From the NCBI GenBank assembly GCA_963920635.1, contig OY987305.1, positions 26,560,876-26,624,875 on the forward strand: DNA of 64,000 bases, read 5' to 3'. The stretch's first letter is position 1; each line of letters starts with the position of its first letter. The position numbers were made by a program, and so were the translations under genes. The notes below the pieces were generated by a model. It saw nothing but the letters and a program-made list of their open reading frames with translations, made no database searches and had not been told where the DNA came from. The DNA comes from Pseudeuparius sepicola. Lineage: Eukaryota; Arthropoda; Insecta; Coleoptera; Anthribidae. Below are positions 54,583-64,000 of this stretch, one piece after another.

Positions 54583-56544
54583 TATAACCGAAAAGGTTAG
54601 TTGGTATTTTTAAGTGGGTTCGGATTCCTTTGTGACCTGAATCCGTTGCCCCCAACAAACTATTCTCCCCTCCTAAATCAAACACCAAAATAATCATACA
54701 ATATTTAATGGAAAATAACTGTGAATAGTTATGACAATTCAAAAATTTATATTAGTCGTCAGATTTTGATAACAAACAAAAGAGTTTAAAACTTAGTGAA
54801 TTCTTTATAAAATTTCGAACGTCCTGTGTTTTTGAGAGTCTCTTGGAACTACTAGCACTTGAGGTTTGAGTGAAAGTTTATACTTGCGACTGTGACACTT
54901 GATCGAAGAATATCCTGTGTTCGATGCGACGACCCTTCCCTTTTACTGACTGTGACGACTTTCCTGCTACGAACTGGCCTTAACGGGTGGCTTGCATTAG
55001 GCGCATGTGTTGACTAGCTAGAGCAGAGCCAATCTCAGGTGTTGTGCAGATGTTGCCGTACCGCTTCGGTGCCTAGCTCAGCAGCGTACTAGTCGAAGGT
55101 GGGTGTTCTTCACTGTCACAGTATCACGTCTCCGTGTCGATGATGTACATAGGTAACAAACACAACAAGAGCAGAAGTTAGTCCAAGAATGCTAATATTT
55201 ATTTAAATGTGTAAGATACACAGTGATTTATTAAGAAGGTATATAAAATTCAACTTAAAACAGAACTACTTATTTTAAGACTTAATTATTAAAAAAATAT
55301 AAAATCAAATTCAGCTGAATTTAGAACCTGCAATAAATTGCTAGTCGTTTAACTTTATGATAGTTAAACTATATAGGGAATTTGATTCGAAATTATTTAT
55401 TGAACTTGGAAATTATTAATAAAAATTATATCTGAATATTAATATTTTGTTAAGTGGACTCTCTAGTATTTATGAATTTATTGCGAAATTATCGACGAAA
55501 TTCGATCGGGTAGTATTTTGCCAGGGGTGAAAATGATGTTTTTAAACAAGTATAATATTAACAAGGAAATCTACTGGTCAGGAGAACGAAAGTCTTAGGT
55601 AGCTGTCTTTTTTTTAGAGGTACCAAAAAAGGTTATAACTGACAAGTTATACAAAAAAAACAGCAACCTCGAGAGAAAATGGCCGCAGGTGAGGTGGTAC
55701 TAAATAAAAGAACAATTTCCGAAAATATGAACGATATAATAAAAAACCACACTCACCTAGGCGATTTTCCTCCTCTAGTAGTCCTTGATCGATTCCTGCC
55801 CAACAGAACTCCGTTCCAAGCTCCTAGTCAGCTTATGGCGACGTCAGTTTTGCAATGGCGGTGTTCACTCCGCCGTGAAAGAAAAGAAAACCAATTTAAT
55901 CACCCCAACCAGGCACTACAATGAAAATACTTCCCCGAAACCAATTAACCCGTACTACCGATCAAATTCGCGATCAATTTAGAGCAAAATGCAAAAAAAA
56001 CAAACGAGAAAATATTCAGAAAAGGCGATTGCCACTAGAGAGTACCGATTAATTCGAGAGTCAAAAATGAAGAGGACGAGAGCCGCTGCGTCGTTCGATT
56101 CATTCTATACAACCGTGGTACATAAAAAAAGTGCAGCCAATAGGAATCGAGCTGCTGGAGTCAATTGACGGTTTATTTCAAACAATTCTCTTTACTTGTA
56201 CAGTAAATATTAACAAAACAAATGCTATCATAATTAAAGCAATTTAACATACTTACTTCTATTCAATCTGTTCGCAAATATTTACATAATAAATTCCACT
56301 GCCTGTTCTACCAAATATCGAAAACTAGTCGACATGTTCTGCGGGTTGCGCTACCCACTACAAGAGGTCGCTGGCGGCACGGTCGCGAAATTAATTTGTT
56401 TATAATTCGAAATATCAATAATTTAACAAGAAAATGTAAGCTGTACCATCCTATAATAGGTGTGCCTTCTTAGTTTATGCCTGTCTGGAATCAAATAAAA
56501 ACGTTGTAACGGGTTTCTTGGAATTTACAAAAAAATCCGTTACA
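54583..56544 (-). mobile_element. 1,962-bp LTR-like insertion (solo LTR candidate) in LINE copy 6
   Basis: Precise insertion flanked by a 4-bp duplication ATCG (54579-54582 and 56545-56548). On the minus strand it starts TGTAACGGATTT and ends TTTTCGGTTATA; the short terminal inverted TGTAAC/GTTATA, 4-bp duplication and lack of coding sequence fit a solo LTR, though the final CA is TA here and the length is large for an LTR. A small hairpin (GTAACGGATTTT ... AAACCCGTTAC) lies at the minus-strand start. Short frames inside have no similarity I know. Confidence 0.55.
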
Positions 56545-57951
56545 ATCGGAGACCTCAGCGGTTGTGAATTGCTCGTGTTGCATCTGGCTATAGTTCCGGC
56601 CCATCTCGCGTTCTTCGCTGATCCAGCTTGCACTGACATTGTATGGACCTGGTGTGGCAAGTTGATTTCTCCAGAAACCGTCGACCTGTTCTCTGCTAGG
56701 GTAACTCGCATTTGTGGCTTCGGCGCTAGAATTAAAAGCACGGTAGAAACCCTTTTCTGATCGTTCAAAGAGTTTGTTGTCTCGTTTCCTGTTGTTACTA
56801 GCCTTGTATCTCCTCAGACGCCCTGCGAAAACAGAAAGTTTTTGTTTTAATGTGTCAAGACATTGTTGAGCAGTGATGTTTGCGGGGTCATGCCGAGAAT
56901 GCATTTGGGTGCGGCTCATTACTGCCTGCACCGCCCTCTGGATCCTTCTAGTTCTAACTCCTCTGATATATTCCGTCACTTGTCCTATGTCTTTACGGAG
57001 ACTCTCGATCTTCCGATTTAGTCGCATTTCCCATTGAGCCATTCGTGGTTCTGGTCTTGCACGATTCAACTCTTGGGCCGTTCGGATCTTGGCACCCATT
57101 ACAGTGATGACTGCCGTTGCGGCACAGTAGATTAACATGTGCATACGTTCTAATGTTGGTGTCACTGAAACATAGTTTGGTAAAATTCGTGTGTTCATAA
57201 GATCGAGCACGATCGCAAGTTTCCTGGAAGAATTTAATCTTGGTAGCGGTGGCCTGCTCAGTGGGTCTGTGCCTTCGTATCGCAATACTGCCTGTCTCAT
57301 ATGTGCGTTTAAGCCTTCAAAATGTTCTTCGTTAACCGATTCCAGACTCTCGGTTGTTGGTTCTACCGTTTCGGCTTCTAGTTGTTGTCCAGGTGCTTGA
57401 AGTTCCCCATTGTTGTTGTTGTCATCTATGTCTATGTGTTCGCCGTGGATCTCTAGCTCAACTTCCCGTTTGATAGCGTTAAGTCGCGTTTCTGGAATTC
57501 GGTTATTTCTTAGAATAGCTCGATACTGATCTGACACTCTTTGTTCAGACACTTGCATGTGTGGAAACTCCCTGCAGAACTCGGCATGCAGTTGTTGTCG
57601 GTAGCCGATAATCTCTTGTCCTAAGTTTGTCACCCTGTAAAAAATACGCATAATCGATTCATTCATGGACACAGTCCATTTCATGCGTCGTCGTTGTAAT
57701 CCCGCCTCTGTGAACGCTGGCTGAAGTTCCCGCGCAGCACCTTCGGTGGGTGGAACCCTAGTTCTCGTTTGGCTCCCATGTTGTAGATGTTCGTGTTGTT
57801 GTTGGGCTGTAGCTGTTTGTGCAACAGGGGCCCGCCTCATCAGCGCCCTGTCACCGACGTCCCGCTCGCTGTCATGCCCAGCGCCGGCTCCAGACATGCC
57901 CTGGCGATCCCCAGGCAGCGGCCCTATGACAATTATCCTATTATTCTCCAT
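56491..57951 (-). pseudogene. LINE copy 6 polyprotein, N-terminal piece
   Basis: Begins MENNRIIVIGPLPGDRQGMS, the likely true start of the family's protein. After a low-complexity region (TAQQQHEHLQHGSQTR), the Myb/SANT-like domain is complete: RRMKWTVSMNESIMRIFYRV through FPHMQVSEQRVSDQYRAILR. In R2/R4-type elements such a domain binds target DNA. Next come an acidic linker and basic helical segments (LNRKIESLRKDIGQVTEYIR). LINE sequence ends at 56549; the last ~20 codons (CNGFFCKFQETR...) are read into the insertion. Confidence 0.85.
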
Positions 57952-58465
57952 TCCATAGTTTTCTCCCGTAACGTGGGAGTGACGGCCCTCGGTCGCCTTT
58001 TACGACTCGCGGAGCCACGATAGGAGTATTCTAACCCGCTACCCATACGGGTCAACTAGGATAACGCGGGATCGTTACTCCCGAGGATCTGCCCCTGTCA
58101 CCGGCCAAACCCCTCCTTGCGTTAACTGGGAAACACGGGATCGTTACACCCGAGGATCTGCCCCTCTCACAGGCTAGACCCATCCCTGTGTAACTGGGAG
58201 TCGCGGGATTGTCACACCCGAGGATAAGCCCCCGTCACCGGCTAGACCCCTCCCTGCGCAACTGGATATCGCGGGATTGTCACACCCGTAGATCTGCCCC
58301 TGCCACAGGCCAAGCCTCTCCATGCGTAACTGGGAATCGCGGGATCGTTACACCCATGAATCTGCCCCTCTCACAGGCCAGACCCATCCCTGCGTAACTG
58401 GGGAGCGCGGGATTGTCACACCCGTGGATCTGCCTCTCTCACAGGTCAGATCCCCCCTGCGTTTC
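57952..58465 (-). promoter_or_regulatory. LINE 5' leader with ~68-bp tandem repeats
   Basis: About six copies of a GC-rich unit (CGCGGGATTGTCACACCCG, then GGATCTGCCCCTCTCACAGG and a GACCCATCCCTGCGTAACTG part) begin near 58065, 58134, 58202, 58269, 58338 and 58406. Tandem units in a LINE 5' leader often carry promoter activity; that role is an inference. Confidence 0.75.
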
Positions 58466-58484
58466 TATTATTATTATTATTATT

Positions 58485-59200
58485 AGTTAATTAGAGTTAT
58501 AATTTAAAAATGGAAAAATGATTTATGTGGGTTTTAAAAACGGTCAACACAAAAAATATTGTGACCTTATATTTGTGATAAAAGTGATACCTACTAATGT
58601 TTTTTCCCACAAAAATGAGCCCCATTTGCTCATCCCAAATCCATACCAATCGAATTGAGATATTAGAATTAAAATTTGTTCAAGGAGTTAAATTGAGGAC
58701 TCCTACATCAAATTCATGAATTCCTGAAATACAAAGGTGTCAAGATGAAATAATTTGAGATGCCCTGCAAAAGCATTTCTGTAGCAAACGAGAGAGGGTG
58801 CAATTTGTAAATTTGCCTATCACGATAGGTCAGTCCTTATGGGAGCACCTAAAATGCCTTGCGGAAATAAACTACTATTGTAGTGTTTCTAGTAGGTCAA
58901 ACCTTCCGAAAAAGCATGCGCCGTTGCCAAATTCGCATCGAAAACCAAATATGCGAACGCCGATTGCCGGGCGGCCCGGCTGCGGCCGAAGCTGGTGCTA
59001 GATGTGGCAATGGTGAGCGCGAGTCGGTATCCTAGCGAGGCTCCTTTTAATTTTTTTATCTAGATAGCACGTTCGCATTGTATTTTTAAGGTTTATGAAG
59101 TTTTTAATTGGCCACCGGTACGCATTTCGACATTTATGTAACTTTTGACGTGCTCCGAAAGCTCCACGGTCCGATTTTTTATTATCGTTAGGAAGATCAA
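58485..59200. other. Interior of the giant element between LINE array and right satellite array
   Basis: AT-rich to 58800, then a GC-rich patch (58910-59020, CCGGGCGGCCCGGCTGCGGC). From about 59100 degenerate satellite-type pieces begin (GACGTGCTCCGAAAGCTC, about 59147). No gene supported. Confidence 0.4.
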
Positions 59201-62200
59201 TCCCTGGGCATGTCATTTCTAAGAAAAAATTTTTTGCCCAAGTCGATTTTTAAATTTTATGAATTTTTTAAAGTCCGATTTTTTGGTATCGTTGGGAAGA
59301 TACGTCCTTAGGGATGTCATTTCCCTGAAAACAATTTTTGCCTAAGTCGATTTTTAAATTTTATGAATTTTTTAATGTCCGTCCGGCGCGCTTTTCGATA
59401 TTCATGTCAATTTTTTGACGTATTCCGGAACCTCGCGGCCCGAATTTTTGGTATCGTTGGAAAGATAGGTCCTTAGGGATGTCATTTCTCTGAAAACATT
59501 TTTTTGCCTAAGTCGATTTTCAAATTTTATGAATTTTTAAATTCCGTCCGGCGCGCTTTTCGATATTCATGTCAATTTTTTGACGTGTTCCGGAACCTCG
59601 CGGCCCGACTTTTTGGTATCGTTAGAAAGATACGCCCTTAGGGATGTCATTTCTCTGAAAACATTTTTTGCCTAAGTAGATTTTCAAATTTTACGAATTT
59701 TTTAAAGTCCGTCCGGCGCGCTTTTCGATATACATGCCAATTTTTTGACGTGTTCCGGAACCTCGCGGCCCGACTTTTTGGTATCGTTAGAAAGATACGT
59801 CCTTGGGGATGCCATTTCTCTGAAAACATTTTTTGCCTAAGTCGATTTTCAAATTTTACGAATTTTTTAAAGTCCGTCCGGCGCTCTTTTCGATATACAT
59901 GTCAATTTTTTGACGTGTTCCGGAACCTCGCGGCCCGACTTTTTGGTATCGTTAGAAAGATACGTCCTTAGGGATGTCATTTCTCGGAAAACATTTTTTG
60001 CCTAGGTCGATTTTCAAATTTTACGAATTTTTTAAAGTCCGTCCGGCGCGCTTTTCGATATACATGTCAATTTTTTGACGTGTTCCGGAACCTCGCGGCC
60101 CGACTTTTTGGTATCGTTAGAAAGATACGTCCTTAGGGATGTCATTTCTCTGAAAACATTTTTTGCCTAAGTCGATTTTCAAATTTTACGAATTTTTTTA
60201 AGTCCATCCGGCGCGCTTTTCGATATACATGTCAATTTTTTGACGTGTTCCGGAACCTCACGGCCCGACTTTTTGGTATCGTTAGAAAGATACGTCCTTA
60301 GGGATGTCATTTCTCTGAAAACATTTTTTGCCTAAGTCGATTTTCAAATTTTACGAATTTTTTAAAGTCCGTCCGGCGCGCTTTTCGATACACATGTCAA
60401 TTTTTTGACGTGTTCCGGAACCTTGCGGCCCGACTTTTTGGTATCGTTAGAAAGATACGTTCTTAGGGATGTCATTTCTCTGAAAACATTTTTTGCCTAA
60501 GTAGATTTTCAAATTTTACGAATTTTTTAAAGTCCGTCCGGCGCGCTTTTCGATATACATGTCAATTTTTTGACGTGTTCCGGAACCTCGCGGCCCGACT
60601 TTTTGGTATCGTTAGAAAGATACGTCCTTAGGGATGTCATTTCTCTGAAAACATTTTTTGCCTAAGTCGATTTTCAAATTTTACGAATTTTTTAAAGTCC
60701 GTCCGGCGCGCTTTTCGATATACATGTCAATTTTTTGACGTGTTCCGGAACCTCGCGGCCCGACTTTTTGGTATCGTTAGAAAGATACGTCCTTAGGGAT
60801 GTCATTTCTCTGAAAACATTTTTTGCCTAAGTAGATTTTCAAATTTTACGAATTTTTTAAAGTCCGTCCGGCGCGCTTTTCGATATACATGTCAATTTTT
60901 TGACGTGTTCCGGAACCTCGCGGCCCGACTTTTTGGTATCGTTAGAAAGATACGTCCTTAGGGATGTCATTTCTCTGAAAACATTTTTTGCCAAAGTCGA
61001 TTTTCAAATTTTACGAATTTTTTAAAGTCCGTCCGGCGCGCTTTTCGATATACATGTCAATTTTTTGACGTGTTCCGGAACCTCACGGCCCGACTTTTTG
61101 GTATCGTTAGAAAGATACGTCCTTAGGGATGTCATTTCTCTGAAAACATTTTTTGCCTAAGTCGATTTTCAAATTTTACGAATTTTTTAAAGTCCGTCCG
61201 GCGCGCTTTTCGATATACATGTCAATTTTTTGACGTGTTCCGGAACCTCGCGGCCCGACTTTTTGGTATCGTTAGAAAGATACGTCCTTAGGGATGTCAT
61301 TTCTCTGAAAACATTTTTTGCCTAAGTCGATTTTCAAATTTTACGAATTTTTTAAAGTCCGTCCGGCGCGCTTTTCGATACACATGTCAATTTTTTGACG
61401 TGTTCCGGAACCTTGCGGCCCGACTTTTTGGTATCGTTAGAAAGATACGTTCTTAGGGATGTCATTTCTCTGAAAACATTTTTTGCCTAAGTAGATTTTC
61501 AAATTTTACGAATTTTTTAAAGTCCGTCCGGCGCGCTTTTCGATATACATGTCAATTTTTTGACGTGTTCCGGAACCTCGCGGCCCGACTTTTTGGTATC
61601 GTTAGAAAGATACGTCCTTAGGGATGCCATTTCTCTGAAAACATTTTTTGCCTAAGTCGATTTTCAATTTTTATGAATTTTTTATTGTCCGTCCGGCGCG
61701 CTTTTCGACATTCATGTCTTTTTTGACGTGTTCCGGAACCTCGCGGCCCGATCTTTTGGTATCGTTAGGAAGATACGTCCTTAGGGATGTCATTTCTCTG
61801 AAAACAGTTTTTGCCTAAGTCGATTTTCAAATTTTACGAATTTTTTAAAGTCCGTCCGGCGCGCTTTTCGATATACATGTCAATTTTTTGACGTGTTCCG
61901 GAACCTCGCGGCCCGACTTTTTGGTATCGTTAGAAAGATACGTCCTTAGGGATGTCATTTCTCTGAAAACATTTTTTGCCTAAGTCGATTTTCAAATTTT
62001 ACGAATTTTTTAAAGTCCGTCCGGCGCGCTTTTCGATACACATGTCAATTTTTTGACGTGTTCCGGAACCTTGCGGCCCGACTTTTTGGTATCGTTAGAA
62101 AGATACGTTCTTAGGGATGTCATTTCTCTGAAAACATTTTTTGCCTAAGTAGATTTTCAAATTTTACGAATTTTTTAAAGTCCGTCCGGCGCGCTTTTCG

Positions 62201-63455
62201 ATATACATGTCAATTTTTTGACGTGTTCCGGAACCTCGCGGCCCGACTTTTTGGTATCGTTAGAAAGATACGTCCTTGGGGATGTCATTTCTCTGTAAAC
62301 ATTTTTTGCCAAAGTCGATTTTCAAATTTTACGAATTTTTTAAAGTCCGTCCGGCGCGCTTTTCGATATACATGTCAATTTTTTGACGTGTTCCGGAACC
62401 TCGCGGCCCGACTTTTTGGTATCGTTAGAAAGATACGTCCTTAGGGATGTCATTTCTCTGAAAACATTTTTTGCCTAAGTCGATTTTCAATTTTTATGAA
62501 TTTTTTATTGTCCGTCCGGCGCGCTTTTCGACATTCATGTCTTTTTTGACGTGTTCCGGAACCTCGCGGCCCGATCTTTTGGTATCGTTAGGAAGATACG
62601 TCCTTAGGGATGTCATTTCTCTGAAAACAGTTTTTGCCTAAGTCGATTTTCAAATTTTACGAATTTTTTAAAGTCCGTCTGGCGCGCTTTTCGATATACA
62701 TGTCAATTTTTTGACGTGTTCCGGAACCTCGCGGCCCGACTTTTTGGTATCGTTAGAAAGATACGTCCTTGGGGATGTCATTTCTCTGAAAACATTTTTT
62801 GCCAAAGTCGATTTTCAAATTTTACGAATTTTTTAAAGTCCGTCCGGCGCGCTTTTCGATATACATGTCAATTTTTTGACGTGTTCCGGAACCTCGCGGC
62901 CCGACTTTTTGGTATTGTTAGAAAGATACGTCCTTAGGGATGTCATTTCTCTGAAAACATTTTTTGCCTAAGTGGATTTTAAAATTTTACGAATTTTTTA
63001 AAGTCCGTCCGGCGCGCTTTTCGATATACATGTCAATTTTTTGACGTGTTCCGAAACCTCGCGGCCCGACTTTTTGTTATTGTTAGAAAGATACGTCCTT
63101 AGGGATGTCATTTCTCTGAAAACATTTTTTGCCTAAGTCGATTTTCAAATTTTACGAATTTTTTAAAGTCCGTCCGGCGCGCTTTTCGATATACATGTCA
63201 ATTTTTTGACGTGTTCCGGAACCTCGCGGCCCGACTTTTTGGTATCGTTAGAAAGATACGTCCTTAGGGATGTCATTTCTCTGAAAACATTTTTTGCCTA
63301 AGTCGATTTTCAATTTTTATGAATTTTTTATTGTCCGTCCGGCGCGCTTTTCGACATTCATGTCTTTTTGACGTGTTCCGGAACCTCGCGGCCCGATCTT
63401 TTGGTATCGTTAGGAAGATACGACCTTAGGGATGTCATTTTTCTGAAAACATTGT
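59201..63455 (-). repeat. Right subterminal tandem array (~165-bp unit, ~26 copies)
   Basis: Same unit as the left array in the opposite orientation (GTCCGTCCGGCGCGCTTTTC, GACGTGTTCCGGAACCTCGC, CCCGACTTTTTGGTATCGTT, GATGTCATTTCTCTGAAAAC). Copies are more alike than on the left, and marked variants recur at multiples of the unit. Open frames of 73 codons inside simply repeat every 55 codons. Confidence 0.95.
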
Positions 63456-63803
63456 TTGCCTAAGTCGATTTTTTCCGGAGATTTTCACTTTACATTCGTT
63501 TTCTTATCTCCGTCCAGCGAGCACGCTTTGGCGCATAATTATCGTTTTTTCTTAGCAATAACTCCCTCCTCTAATTTCTCCTTGCGAAAAATAAATGTCC
63601 TGTTCAAGAAACGTAATTCATTAAGCATATTTTCGCGAACTGCTTGATTGCGAGGAAGAAAAATTGACCAGCGGAATCTCGTGCTAGCCTCGACCAAGGT
63701 CCTGATGAGCTATAAAACGATCATGCTGATCGATCGGAACTTCAGTCACATAGCAAAAATAACTATTTTACAGAGGTGTCTCCATTCCAAACGGGCCACA
63801 CTG
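63456..63803 (-). repeat. Right terminal inverted repeat (non-satellite part)
   Basis: Inverse of the left end without the insertion: GATTTTCACTTTACATTCGT, CTAATTTCTCCTTGCGAAAA, GCATATTTTCGCGAACTGCT, CGATCATGCTGATCGATCGG, ACAGAGGTGTCTCCATTCCA. Ends CCACACTG followed by TA. Confidence 0.88.
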
Positions 63804-64000
63804 TAGATCTAATATCTTGTCTCAAAATGTGTGCTACAGTTTTTAAAATTCTTGCACGTTCTATTCTTGGGGTGATAAATTTTTTTGTTTGCACCATTCA
63901 TCATTAATCGATTTTTCATAATTAATTGTCGCGAAAACAACAAACGCTGTTTTTACCGGGCATGTCTGAAGTCACTATATTATTTCCATACTTTTCAACT
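63804..64000. other. Flank beyond the giant element
   Basis: AT-rich, no feature seen. It shows no sequence shared with the left flank apart from the TA. Confidence 0.5.

Larger units (their letters stand above)
52202..58465 (-). mobile_element. R4/Dong-like LINE copy 6 (full length, split by an insertion)
   Basis: The only copy with a 5' leader. Coding begins at ATG 57951 (MENNRIIVIGPLPG) and runs to 56549; it is then cut by the 1,962-bp insertion and continues 54582-52320. Joining the two pieces across the 4-bp duplication ATCG restores EVSD-VI(K). Expected product ~1,240 residues. The 5' leader (57952-58465) contains ~68-bp tandem repeats, and (TTA)n lies on both outer sides. Confidence 0.88.
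30865..63803 (+). mobile_element. Giant (~33 kb) foldback-like DNA transposon with satellite-type arms
   Basis: The left end CAGTGTGGCCCGTTTGGAAT (preceded by TA) and the right end ATTCCAAACGGGCCACACTG (followed by TA) are inverted repeats that continue inward for several hundred bases. They then pass into ~4-kb tandem arrays of one ~165-bp unit in opposite orientation. The middle (35.9-39.8 kb) holds a transposase/Ulp1 gene. A mariner-like element and six LINE copies are nested inside, accounting for about 17.5 kb, so the original element would have been near 15 kb. Drosophila FB/NOF and Rehavkus elements share the plan of repetitive inverted arms around a MULE-type transposase. No 8-9-bp target duplication is visible, only TA. 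Confidence 0.7.

Overview
The window is AT-rich arthropod DNA, most likely from an insect, made almost entirely of transposable elements. I found no convincing host protein-coding gene. The pointers to an insect are the mix of families (Penelope-like elements, Ty3/gypsy, an R4/Dong-type LINE, mariner, piggyBac, hAT, a MULE/NOF-type transposase) and a 28S rRNA fragment with arthropod-like expansion segments. The species cannot be named from this sequence.

Layout. (1) 1-7.4 kb: a large imperfect palindrome. Each arm carries the same two Penelope-like elements (RT plus GIY-YIG); the right arm is interrupted by a foldback element. (2) 7.4-13.6 kb: a decayed Ty3/gypsy retrotransposon, with a 1.24-kb foldback element, a small ribozyme-bearing insertion and a 32-bp hairpin inserted in pol. 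(3) 13.6-16.3 kb: a piggyBac C-terminal fragment abutting a 28S rRNA fragment that carries a ~570-bp GC-rich insertion 20 bp from the R2 target site. (4) 16.3-30.9 kb: repeat graveyard with a LINE RT piece, a Penelope-type terminal fragment with a hammerhead-like core, a piggyBac pseudogene with a recognisable intron, foldback elements, a probable LTR, a hAT remnant and a long (TA)n tract.

(5) 30,865-63,803: the most striking structure, a ~33-kb foldback-like DNA transposon. Its outer ends are inverted repeats (TACAGTGTGG... / ...CCACACTGTA). Inside each end lies a ~4-kb array of a ~165-bp satellite-like repeat, in opposite orientation on the two sides. The middle holds a broken transposase gene (one intron, two frameshifts, two stops). 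It encodes a DDE transposase core with the CxxH motif of the MULE/hAT/P group, fused to a Ulp1-type (C48) SUMO protease domain and a C-terminal PHD-like finger. Drosophila FB/NOF and Rehavkus elements are the closest architecture I know.

(6) Nested in that element: a ~1.9-kb mariner-like element with ~300-bp inverted termini and an open transposase frame, and 42.9-58.5 kb, a head-to-tail array of six copies of an R4/Dong-like LINE (RT plus restriction-like endonuclease). The copies are separated by (TTA)n, as expected if the element repeatedly inserted into the TTA tract bordering earlier copies. The longest copy is split by a ~2-kb LTR-like insertion and has ~68-bp tandem repeats in its 5' leader.

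Relative ages can be read from the nesting: the Penelope palindrome predates the foldback inserted in one arm, the gypsy copy predates its three insertions, and the giant element predates the mariner and LINE array inside it.
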